From CAZOWW01 sp964583765 (GTDB lineage: Bacteria > Actinomycetota > Actinomycetes > Actinomycetales > Kineosporiaceae), in contig CAZOWW010000207.1 in the NCBI GenBank assembly GCA_964583765.1, positions 1 through 6,429 on the forward strand: a DNA stretch of 6,429 nucleotides, in the 5' to 3' direction. A program made the translations under genes and the position numbers. This document shows, one piece after another, positions 1 to 5,212 of this stretch (the first letter of the stretch is position 1; every line of letters starts with the position of its first letter). The notes beneath the pieces were generated by a model. That model ran no database searches. It worked only from the letters and a program-made list of their open reading frames with translations, and was not told the DNA's origin.

Positions 1-819
1 GGGGAGGGGTCGGCGTCCCCACCCTGTCTGGTGCGCCTGGAGTACCTGCCGACCGAGGTCCGGTCGGGGGACGGGTCCGAGGACATGCGACCCGTCGTCC
101 TGGTCGGCAAGGGGATCACCTTCGACTCCGGAGGGCTGTCCCTCAAGCCGCGCGAGGCGATGGTCCCGATGAAGACGGACATGAGCGGTGCCGCGGCGGT
201 CCTCGCCGTGCTGGCCGCCTGCTCCGCGGCGGCGGTGCGCCGACGCGTGATCGGCCTGCTGCCGCTCGCCGAGAACGCGTTCGGGGGTTCGTCGTACCGT
301 CCCGGGGACGTCCTGCGGCAGGCCGGCGGGCGCACCGTCGAGGTGATCAACACCGATGCCGAGGGGCGTCTGGTGCTCGCCGACGCGTTGGCCCACGCCG
401 TGGCCAGCCTCGACCCGGCCGTGCTCGTGGACGTCGCCACCCTGACCGGGGCGGCCACCCTGGGGCTCGGGCGTCGTCACGCCGCGCTCTACGCCACCGA
501 CGACGACCTCGCGCAGGCCCTCGGCCTTGCCGGCGAGGAGGGCGGGGAGCGCACCTGGCGCATGCCGCTCGTGGAGGACTACCGCGAGGTGCTCGACTCC
601 GAGATCGCCGACCTGCGGCATGTGAGCGCGGATGCCCGGGTGGGCGGAGGCTCGATCACCGCGGCCCTGTTCCTGCGGGAGTTCACCGGGGGAGTGCCCT
701 GGGCGCACCTGGACATCGCCGGCCCGGCCCGCTCGGAGAAGGACGAGTACGAGGTCTGTCGCGGGGCGACCGGTTTCGGTGCGCGGCTGCTCCTGCGGTG
801 GCTGGAGAGCCTCGACTGA
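1..819 (+). CDS. pepA: Leucyl aminopeptidase (M17 family), 5'-truncated by window edge
   Basis: This is the C-terminal 272 residues of a cytosolic M17 leucyl aminopeptidase, a two-metal exopeptidase that removes N-terminal residues from peptides. The reading frame is open from base 1, so the start and the N-terminal domain (roughly 200 residues or more in the family) lie outside the window. The catalytic core is complete: GKGITFDSGGLSLKP (visible residues 36-50) supplies the metal-binding Lys and Asp and the catalytic Lys, MKTDMSGAAAV (57-67) a further metal-binding Asp, and NTDAEGRLVLADAL (117-130) the Asp/Glu ligands and catalytic Arg. The C-terminal motif GGGSITAALFL is also present. Nothing suggests a broken enzyme. 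The gene ends convergently with the methyltransferase gene, and its last codons are tandemly duplicated after the stop. The family assignment is certain; the symbol (pepA or pepB, depending on genus) is conventional. Confidence 0.95.
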   Translation, partial: GEGSASPPCLVRLEYLPTEVRSGDGSEDMRPVVLVGKGITFDSGGLSLKPREAMVPMKTDMSGAAAVLAVLAACSAAAVRRRVIGLLPLAENAFGGSSYRPGDVLRQAGGRTVEVINTDAEGRLVLADALAHAVASLDPAVLVDVATLTGAATLGLGRRHAALYATDDDLAQALGLAGEEGGERTWRMPLVEDYREVLDSEIADLRHVSADARVGGGSITAALFLREFTGGVPWAHLDIAGPARSEKDEYEVCRGATGFGARLLLRWLESLD

Positions 820-845
820 CGGCTGTCCTCGACTGACGGGCTGTC
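811..845. repeat. Imperfect tandem duplication of the aminopeptidase 3' end
   Basis: CTCGACTGACGGCTGTC (811-827) is immediately followed by CTCGACTGACGGGCTGTC (828-845), which differs only by one extra G. The first copy contains the last two sense codons and the TGA stop of the aminopeptidase; the second is non-coding and in a different frame. The start of the second copy forms one arm of the hairpin at 825-852. Confidence 0.85.
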
Positions 846-852
846 CGAGGAC
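825..852 (+). terminator. Candidate factor-independent hairpin after the aminopeptidase gene
   Basis: GTCCTCG (825-831) pairs perfectly with CGAGGAC (846-852). AC (832-833) can extend the stem by pairing with GT (843-844) across a single bulged C, leaving a 9-nt loop. It lies 5 nt after the stop codon. There is no T tract, which is common among actinobacterial hairpins, so termination activity is inferred from structure and position only. Confidence 0.5.
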
Positions 853-897
853 CTTCCCCGGCCCTGGACCGGATCGCCCTCAGCGCCCGAGCGGCCT

Positions 898-950
898 GGT
901 CGTCGTCGGTGCCGAAGTGCCGATCAATGCTCGGTCGTCGTCAGTGCCGG
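898..950. repeat. 17-bp direct repeat including the methyltransferase stop codon
   Basis: GGTCGTCGTCGGTGCCG (898-914) recurs as GGTCGTCGTCAGTGCCG (933-949), 35 bp apart with one mismatch. The right copy contains the last codons and stop of the minus-strand methyltransferase (TCA at 941-943). In the left, downstream copy the stop triplet is changed from TGA to CGA when read on the minus strand. The rest of the 820-940 spacer holds no recognisable gene. Confidence 0.8.
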
Positions 951-1615
951 ATCGCCAGGAGCAGGCCGTCGCCCACGGGGAGCAGCGCCGGGAGCAGGTG
1001 CGGGTCGTCCCGGACCGCCCGGCCCACCTCACGGACCGCGGTCGTCGTCAGGTCGCGCTGGGCCGGATCGGCGACCCGGCCCCGCAGCAGGGCATGGTCG
1101 ACCAGGAGCGCGCCACCGGGCCTCAGCAGCCGCAGCGCCTGGGGCAGGTACTCGGCGTAGCGCGCCGGCTCCGAGTTGAGCAGCACGAGGTCGTAGACGC
1201 CGTCCGCGAGCCGGGGCAGCACGTCCTCGGCGCGACCGGGGATGAGCCGTACCCGGTTGGTGCGGATCCCGGCCTCGGTGAACGCCTCGCGCGCGGCGCG
1301 CTGGTTCTCCACCTCGGTGTCGATCGTCGTGAGCACGCCGTCCGCGGGCATGCCGCGCAGCAGGTAGAGCCCGGAGACCCCCGCGCCGGTACCGATCTCC
1401 ACGGCCGCCCGGGCCGGCAGCGCCGCCGCCATGGCCGAGAGCACCGCGCCGGTGCCCGGGCTCACCGGGACGTGCCCGAGCTCCTGCCCGCGGAGCAGCG
1501 CCTGGGCGAGGACCTCGTCCTCGGGAACGAAGTTGTCGGCGTACACCCAGCTCGCAGGCGACAGTGCGTTGATGGTGTCCTCCTCGGCGATCGCGACGTC
1601 CCCGGGCACCGGCAC
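941..1615 (-). CDS. SAM-dependent O-methyltransferase, Rv1220c/COMT-like family
   Basis: This 224-residue protein is a class I SAM-dependent methyltransferase of the small-molecule O-methyltransferase (COMT/CCoAMT-like) type, and its sequence and position match Rv1220c beside sigE in M. tuberculosis. Visible features are motif I EIGTGAGVSGL (residues 73-83), the acidic strand-2 end LTTIDTE (95-101), RVRLIPGRAEDVLPRL (121-136), YDLVLLNSEPARYAEYL (141-157) and LRPGGALLVDH (164-174). In metal-dependent members the segment after YDLVF reads IDAD; here it is LNSE, so an expected metal-ligand Asp is missing. The GTG start at 1615 has no convincing Shine-Dalgarno sequence and could be slightly off, but the protein begins in a poorly conserved region. 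No signal peptide is seen, so it is cytosolic. Substrate unknown. It is transcribed divergently from sigE. Confidence 0.88.
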   Translation of the reverse strand: MPVPGDVAIAEEDTINALSPASWVYADNFVPEDEVLAQALLRGQELGHVPVSPGTGAVLSAMAAALPARAAVEIGTGAGVSGLYLLRGMPADGVLTTIDTEVENQRAAREAFTEAGIRTNRVRLIPGRAEDVLPRLADGVYDLVLLNSEPARYAEYLPQALRLLRPGGALLVDHALLRGRVADPAQRDLTTTAVREVGRAVRDDPHLLPALLPVGDGLLLAIRH

Positions 1616-1710
1616 AGTCGGTGCGGGTGAGGCAGCCGCCCTGATCGGCGGGCCGGTCGCGGCGCTGGCAGCGTCGTCCCGCGGGTCTACTTCAAGAGCC
1701 TAGTGGTCGC

Positions 1711-1773
1711 CGGGCTTGCCGGGCAGCGCGGTCGGTCCACCGGGGAGGACGCCGTCCGTGCGGGCTTGCCGGG
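1711..1773. repeat. 13-bp direct repeat upstream of the sigE promoter
   Basis: CGGGCTTGCCGGG occurs at 1711-1723 and again, identically, at 1761-1773, exactly 50 bp apart. The second copy ends 4 bp before the -35 element of the proposed sigE promoter. It could be a pair of activator or repressor sites serving the divergent promoters, or a chance GC-rich duplication; the protein that might bind it is unknown. Confidence 0.6.
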
Positions 1774-1777
1774 GAAC

Positions 1778-1804
1778 GGGAACCGGAGCGGCACCTGACG
1801 CGTT
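1778..1804 (+). promoter_or_regulatory. ECF-type (SigE-like) promoter driving sigE
   Basis: GGGAACC (1778-1784) and CGTT (1801-1804) are separated by 16 bp. This matches the -35/-10 pattern recognised by the SigE/SigH group of actinobacterial ECF sigma factors. Transcription would begin near 1809-1812, giving a leader of about 70 nt before the GTG at 1880. It implies that SigE, or a related ECF factor, activates its own operon. No transcript data support it here. Confidence 0.72.
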
Positions 1805-1869
1805 CGACGCACAGAAGTCCGGACGCGGGTGGAACCGGGGTGCGCCCGTCCCCCGTGGACCGCCACGAT

Positions 1870-1875
1870 AGGAGG
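1870..1875 (+). promoter_or_regulatory. Strong ribosome binding site that sets the sigE start
   Basis: AGGAGG lies 4 nt before the GTG at 1880, which is in the sigE frame. It is much the best Shine-Dalgarno sequence near the 5' end of the gene and favours this start over the upstream GTG at 1829 and the ATGs at 1895 and 1907. A second in-frame GTG at 1967 has its own purine-rich upstream sequence (GGGGAAGGGG, 1952-1961). Confidence 0.7.
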
Positions 1876-1879
1876 ATCG

Positions 1880-2566
1880 GTGTCGACATACGCGATGCCG
1901 TGCACCATGCGGGTCTTCGGTTCGGCCGGCGTGGTCAGTGGTCCGCGGTGTGGGGAAGGGGCGTCGGTGGCGGTTGACGCGGGGGCGTGGACCCCGCCCA
2001 CCTGGGAAGAGGTGGTCAGCGAACATGCGGGACGCGTGTACCGCCTGGCCTACCGGCTCACCGGTAATCAGCACGACGCGGAGGACCTGACCCAGGAGGT
2101 CTTCGTGCGGGTGTTCCGTTCGTTGAGCTCCTACACCCCGGGTACCTTCGAGGGCTGGCTGCACCGGATCACCACGAACCTCTTCCTCGACCAGGTGCGA
2201 CGGCGTCAGCGCATCCGTTTCGACGCGCTGCCCGAGGACGCCTCGGACCGTCTGCCCGGCAATGACGTGGGCCCCGAGCGGGCCTGGGAGCAGAACAACC
2301 TCGACCGGGACGTGCAGGCCGCACTCGACAGCCTGCCCCCCGACTTCCGGGCGGCAGTGGTGCTCTGCGACATCGAGGGCCTGTCGTACGAGGAGATCGC
2401 GGCGACCCTGGGCGTCAAGCTCGGCACGGTCCGTTCGCGGATCCATCGTGGCAGGGCCCAGCTCCGAGAGTCGCTGGGCCATCGCCGCATCGCGGTGGGC
2501 GCGGGTGCCGCGCACGCTGTCATCGACCAGTCCTCGACCCTTGACGCCGCGGAGGTGGGGGAATGA
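1880..2566 (+). CDS. sigE: ECF RNA polymerase sigma factor SigE
   Basis: This 228-residue ECF (group 4) sigma factor redirects RNA polymerase to envelope-stress promoters. Region 2 (about residues 46-112) carries RVYRLAYRLTGNQHDAEDL and the TFEGWLHRITTNLFLDQVRR segment. Region 4 (about 145-197) carries SLPPDFRAAVVLCDIEGLSY and the helix-turn-helix EEIAATLGVKLGTVRSRIHR. These blocks are nearly identical to M. tuberculosis SigE, as I recall that sequence. There is no extra C-terminal domain. The start at 1880 was chosen for its AGGAGG. Residues 1-38 do not resemble a sigma domain, and an internal GTG at 1967 (residue 30) with its own purine-rich upstream sequence would give a 199-residue form retaining all conserved regions. 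The stop overlaps the rseA start by 4 nt, indicating translational coupling, and the upstream ECF promoter suggests autoregulation. Confidence 0.95.
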   Translation: MSTYAMPCTMRVFGSAGVVSGPRCGEGASVAVDAGAWTPPTWEEVVSEHAGRVYRLAYRLTGNQHDAEDLTQEVFVRVFRSLSSYTPGTFEGWLHRITTNLFLDQVRRRQRIRFDALPEDASDRLPGNDVGPERAWEQNNLDRDVQAALDSLPPDFRAAVVLCDIEGLSYEEIAATLGVKLGTVRSRIHRGRAQLRESLGHRRIAVGAGAAHAVIDQSSTLDAAEVGE

Positions 2567-3237
2567 GTCACCTCGGAGAACGCGTGACCGCCCTGGTCGA
2601 CGGGCAGTTGCCGCCCGACGTCGCGGAACGCGCTTTCGCGCACACCGCCGGGTGCCGCCCGTGCCGGGAGGCACTGGAGCTGGAACGGCTGACCAAGGCG
2701 CGTCTCGGTGCGCTGCCGGACCTCGCCCCGGGGCCCGAGCTGATCGCCACCCTGCTCGTGCTGGGCGGCCCGGACGGGCCGTTGCCCCCGCGTGCGGGCC
2801 GGCTCCCCGAGCGCGCACGGACCGCGGGCGACCAGCGCGTGGACCAGGGCCGGCTCGTGGGAGCCGTGGCCGCGGCGACGATCTCCGCCCGGGCTGCCCA
2901 GGGAGGCGGCCTGCGACCGTCCGGGGTGCCCCGGACGGCGGGGCTCACCGACGGTCCCCGCCGCTCACTGGGACCGGTCGATCGTCCCCGCACCCTGCGC
3001 GGTACCCCCGTCCGGCGCGGCCGTCGGGCCGCGGTGGCACTCCTCGGGGTGGTGGGCCTGGCCGGTGTCGGGATGATCGGCATGCTCGGCGAGCCCTCCG
3101 CCAACGGCCCGACCGTGGTGCCGCCCGTGGACAGCTTCGTGATGCAGCATGCGGCCACCACGCGCGACCTGCCGTTCGCCGGCACCCTGATCGACTGGTC
3201 GGTGAAGGTCGAGCCCACCTCCCGCCCAGGGAAGTGA
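2563..3237 (+). CDS. rseA: Membrane-spanning zinc-type anti-sigma factor (RseA)
   Basis: This 224-residue protein is the predicted anti-sigma factor for SigE. The N-terminus is a ZAS domain: H3, then H27-x3-C31-x2-C34 in AFAHTAGCRPC, preceded by the typical ALVDGQL helix. These are the usual zinc ligands and the sigma-binding fold. A long Arg/Gly/Pro-rich linker (about 70-152) follows. One transmembrane helix (about 155-176, AVALLGVVGLAGVGMIGML) after RRGRR implies a cytoplasmic N-terminus. A 48-residue external tail contains DSFVMQHAATTRDLPFAGTL (190-209) and could contact the RseB-like protein. The ATG overlaps the sigE stop (ATGA, 2563-2566) and has a strong GGAGG at 2551. Mycobacterial RseA is, from memory, shorter (about 154 residues), so the linker, helix and tail make this version closer in architecture to proteobacterial RseA. 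Confidence 0.9.
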   Translation: MSHLGERVTALVDGQLPPDVAERAFAHTAGCRPCREALELERLTKARLGALPDLAPGPELIATLLVLGGPDGPLPPRAGRLPERARTAGDQRVDQGRLVGAVAAATISARAAQGGGLRPSGVPRTAGLTDGPRRSLGPVDRPRTLRGTPVRRGRRAAVALLGVVGLAGVGMIGMLGEPSANGPTVVPPVDSFVMQHAATTRDLPFAGTLIDWSVKVEPTSRPGK

Positions 3238-4568
3238 ACGCGGTCCTCGACGCCGTGCCCGCACTGTCCGCGCACGGTCGTCGCGACGGAACGGAGCCCG
3301 ACCCCCGGCCGGTGACGCCGAGTACTTCACCGCGCGGCCGTTCACCGCACCCCCGACGGGCGCGCAGGACGGATGCGGAGCCTGCCCGGCACAGTCCCGA
3401 GCGACTGCCGTGGCGTGGCCTGGCCCTGCCGCTGGCGGTGCTCGTGGGACTGGTGCTCGTCTCGCCCTGCCTGGCGGGTACGGCCCCGGTGCAGAGCCCC
3501 CTGGCCCGGGCCCTGCTCGACTGGGCCGCCCGCGCGGGGGCACGCACGGGCTACCACGGTACGGAGGTGGTCAGCGCCTGGACGCCGGTCGGCACGGTGA
3601 CCCGGATCCTGGACGTGCGGCAGAAGGCCGACGGCACGCGCTCGGTGCGGGTGGCGGGGGACGGGACCTCTGCCGCGGGCACCGCGCAGAGTGGCGTCCC
3701 GGCGCAACTCGACGCCGGCTCGGCCCGGGCGCTGGCCCTGCTCGGGCGCACCTCCACGCTCTCCGTGGCCGGTCACGAGGACGTGGCGGGGCGGCGGACC
3801 ACCGTGGTCGTGGTCTCGCGTGAGGGCCACCCGGCGGCCCGGCTGTGGGTGGACACCGCCTGCGGTCTGCTGCTCCGCCTGGAGGTGTTCGACCTGCACG
3901 GTCGGCTCTCCCGGATGGCAGGCTTCCTGGAGGTCTCCGTGGACCGCGTGGGCGGCTCGCCGTCCACGGGACGCGGGTTGCTCACCGCTCCCGCGCCCGT
4001 GAGCATCGACGGGGCGGCCGCGAGTCTCCTCGGATCGGACAGCCCGGGCACGACCGCGGACGGCACCGGCGACCAGGGCGTCCGCGGCGACCAGGATCCC
4101 GGCGACCAGGACGCCGTGCCCGCGGCCCTGCTGGAACGATTCCGGCGAGCCGGCGACCCCTGCCCGACCGAGTTGCCGGGCGGTTACGTGCTCGTGGACG
4201 CGCGCCGTTCGGACCGTGCCGACTCCGGCTCGGGCACCGACACCGGTACGGGCGTGCTGCACCTGACCTACACCGACGGTCTGTCCTCGCTGTCGCTGTT
4301 CGTCCAGCACGGACGGCTGGCTCCCGGAGCGCTGGCCGGGTACCGGACGGTGACCTGGGACGGGATTCCGGTGCGGATCGCGGACGGATGGCCGGTCCGG
4401 GCGGTCTGGGAGTCGGACGCCACGGTGGTCACCCTGATCGGCGATGCCTCGACGGACGAGATCCAGGCGGTGGTGCAGGCTCTGCCCCGGCCGGCCGGCC
4501 CTTCCGGCGCGCTCGCGCGCCTGCGGCACGACGTGACCGAGCTCCTCGGCCTGCTGCCGGGACGGTGA
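3234..4568 (+). CDS. rseB: MucB/RseB-family regulator of the SigE-RseA system, membrane-attached
   Basis: This 444-residue protein looks like an actinobacterial relative of RseB/MucB, which in proteobacteria binds the external part of RseA and protects it from proteolysis. Residues 1-60 form an Arg/Pro-rich, presumably cytoplasmic tail. Residues 62-81 (GLALPLAVLVGLVLVSPCLA) are a membrane anchor or uncleaved signal. The LolA-like N-terminal domain (about 88-235) includes GYHGTEVVSAW and RLWVDTACGLLLRLEVFDLHG. A GDQ-repeat linker (279-293) leads to the RseB C-terminal domain (about 310-418), with LPGGYVLVDAR, LHLTYTDGLSSLSLFVQ and VTWDGIPVRIADGWPVRAVWE. Two external cysteines, C210 and C310, could form an interdomain disulfide. 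The GTG start overlaps the rseA stop (GTGA), so translation is probably coupled; a GTG at 3312 is the alternative. Family recognition rests on motifs by eye; the ligand is unknown. Confidence 0.82.
   Translation: MNAVLDAVPALSAHGRRDGTEPDPRPVTPSTSPRGRSPHPRRARRTDAEPARHSPERLPWRGLALPLAVLVGLVLVSPCLAGTAPVQSPLARALLDWAARAGARTGYHGTEVVSAWTPVGTVTRILDVRQKADGTRSVRVAGDGTSAAGTAQSGVPAQLDAGSARALALLGRTSTLSVAGHEDVAGRRTTVVVVSREGHPAARLWVDTACGLLLRLEVFDLHGRLSRMAGFLEVSVDRVGGSPSTGRGLLTAPAPVSIDGAAASLLGSDSPGTTADGTGDQGVRGDQDPGDQDAVPAALLERFRRAGDPCPTELPGGYVLVDARRSDRADSGSGTDTGTGVLHLTYTDGLSSLSLFVQHGRLAPGALAGYRTVTWDGIPVRIADGWPVRAVWESDATVVTLIGDASTDEIQAVVQALPRPAGPSGALARLRHDVTELLGLLPGR
4068..4110. repeat. Triple GGCGACCAGG repeat in the RseB linker
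   Basis: Three exact copies of GGCGACCAGG start at 4068, 4086 and 4101, in frame, and encode Gly-Asp-Gln. They fall between the two RseB domains and probably form an acidic flexible linker likely to vary in length between strains. Confidence 0.75.
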
Positions 4569-4575
4569 CCGTCGT

Positions 4576-4592
4576 GCCGGGGCGTCCCGGGC
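4576..4592 (+). terminator. Candidate hairpin ending the sigE-rseA-rseB operon
   Basis: CCGGG (4577-4581) pairs with CCCGG (4586-4590) around the 4-nt loop GCGT, and G4576 can pair with C4592 across a bulge. It starts 8 nt after the rseB stop and precedes the proposed tatB promoter. A further small hairpin, GACGG-TGA-CCGTC (4561-4573), spans the stop codon itself. There is no T tract. Confidence 0.4.
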
Positions 4593-4636
4593 GGGTGCAC
4601 TCCGCGGTCCCGCGCACGCGGCAGCGGTCGGGGACC

Positions 4637-4651
4637 TAGGCTGACCCCGTG
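4637..4651 (+). promoter_or_regulatory. Promoter -10 element for leaderless tatB mRNA
   Basis: TAGGCT (4637-4642) fits the actinobacterial TANNNT -10 consensus and lies exactly 6 nt before the GTG start of tatB at 4649. Transcription would therefore begin at, or within a base of, the start codon. There is no Shine-Dalgarno sequence before this GTG, which supports leaderless translation. No clear -35 element is visible. Confidence 0.65.
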
Positions 4652-5212
4652 TTCGGCATCAATGGCCCGGAGTTCATGGTGCTGCTCATCGTGGCCGTGG
4701 TGGTCCTCGGCCCCGAGCGGCTGCCCCAGTACGCCCAGCAGTTGGGCCGCGTCATCCGCGAACTGCGGCGGATGGCCGCGGGCGCCACGCAACAGATGCG
4801 TGAGGAGCTGGGCCCGGAGTTCGACGAGATCGACTGGCGCAAGCTCGACCCGCGTCAGTACGACCCGCGGCGGATCGTCCGTGAGGCGCTGGCCGACTCC
4901 ATCGATCTGGACGACCCGCTGGGCCTGAAGGCCATGGACGCGGCGACCGCCTCCGCCCCGGTCCACCGTCCCGATTCCGGCCCGGCCCCCCGCGCTGATC
5001 TCACCCCGGCCCCCCGCGCTGATCTCACCCCGGCCCCCCGCCCCGGGGACCCGAGGGACTCGGGGGACTCGGGGGACGCCGGGGGCGAGGGCCGAGGTCC
5101 CGCCGCCGATCACGCGGAGCTCACCATGGGCCCCGGACCGTGGACGGAAGGGGCGGTGCCGGTGAACGGCGCCCGGACCGACGACCTGCCGTTCGACCCG
5201 GACGCCACCTGA
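4649..5212 (+). CDS. tatB: Sec-independent protein translocase subunit TatB
   Basis: TatB (187 residues) is the Tat-pathway membrane subunit that works with TatC to recognise twin-arginine signal peptides and export folded proteins. The N-terminus MFGINGPEFMVLLIVAVVVLGPERLPQ shows the hallmarks: a short transmembrane helix (about 5-20) with conserved Glu8, the GPERLP hinge (21-26), and an amphipathic helix (about 28-58). The DPRQYDPRRIVREAL segment is followed by a low-complexity Pro/Asp/Gly tail. The start GTG has no ribosome binding site and sits 6 nt after a -10 element. The tail contains an in-frame 24-nt repeat and the gene end runs into a 25-bp repeat array. MFxI and Glu8, plus the sigE-mrp neighbourhood, favour TatB over TatA. 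Confidence 0.93.
   Translation: MFGINGPEFMVLLIVAVVVLGPERLPQYAQQLGRVIRELRRMAAGATQQMREELGPEFDEIDWRKLDPRQYDPRRIVREALADSIDLDDPLGLKAMDAATASAPVHRPDSGPAPRADLTPAPRADLTPAPRPGDPRDSGDSGDAGGEGRGPAADHAELTMGPGPWTEGAVPVNGARTDDLPFDPDAT
4981..5040. repeat. In-frame 24-nt tandem repeat in the tatB tail
   Basis: Two identical 24-nt units (4981-5004 and 5005-5028) and a 12-nt third partial copy (5029-5040) encode PAPRADLT twice, then PAPR. Just downstream, 9-nt units beginning GGGACTCGG at 5055 and 5064, with a variant at 5073, encode DSG/DSG/DAG. Both arrays are multiples of three, so copy-number change would preserve the frame. Confidence 0.9.

Noticed and set aside
632..1630. Plus-strand open frame of 332 codons overlapping the aminopeptidase end and antisense to the methyltransferase
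   Set aside because: No domain or start signal, and it contradicts two well-supported genes.
1697..1702. TAGGCT on the minus strand as a -10 for the methyltransferase gene
   Set aside because: No matching -35 and about 80 nt from the start codon; a single TANNNT hexamer is too weak to call.
1829..1831. Upstream in-frame GTG as the sigE start (245 residues)
   Set aside because: No Shine-Dalgarno sequence, only about 20 nt from the predicted transcript start, and the added residues resemble nothing; GTG 1880 has AGGAGG.
1831..1857. Second ECF-like promoter, GGAACC (1831-1836) with CGTG (1854-1857)
   Set aside because: The -10 is CGTG rather than CGTT and the element at 1778-1804 is clearly better; it could be a weak secondary site.
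1700..2818. Long minus-strand open frame (372 codons) antisense to sigE
   Set aside because: Composition is Arg/Gly/Pro/His-rich with no recognisable domain, and it runs opposite an unmistakable sigma factor gene.
3459..3476. Lipoprotein signal (lipobox) at Cys79 of the RseB-like protein
   Set aside because: The sequence is VSPC; proline directly before the cysteine does not fit the lipobox consensus, and the basic N-terminal tail is far too long for a typical signal peptide.
3342..4529. Minus-strand open frame of 395 codons antisense to rseB
   Set aside because: Low-complexity Arg/Gly/His-rich translation, no motif, fully opposite a gene with clear family signatures.
2262..4568. One continuous 768-codon frame spanning the end of sigE, all of rseA and rseB
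   Set aside because: Only the part after 3234 resembles a protein family; earlier it is an Arg/Pro-rich out-of-frame shadow of sigE and rseA, a common effect of very high GC content.
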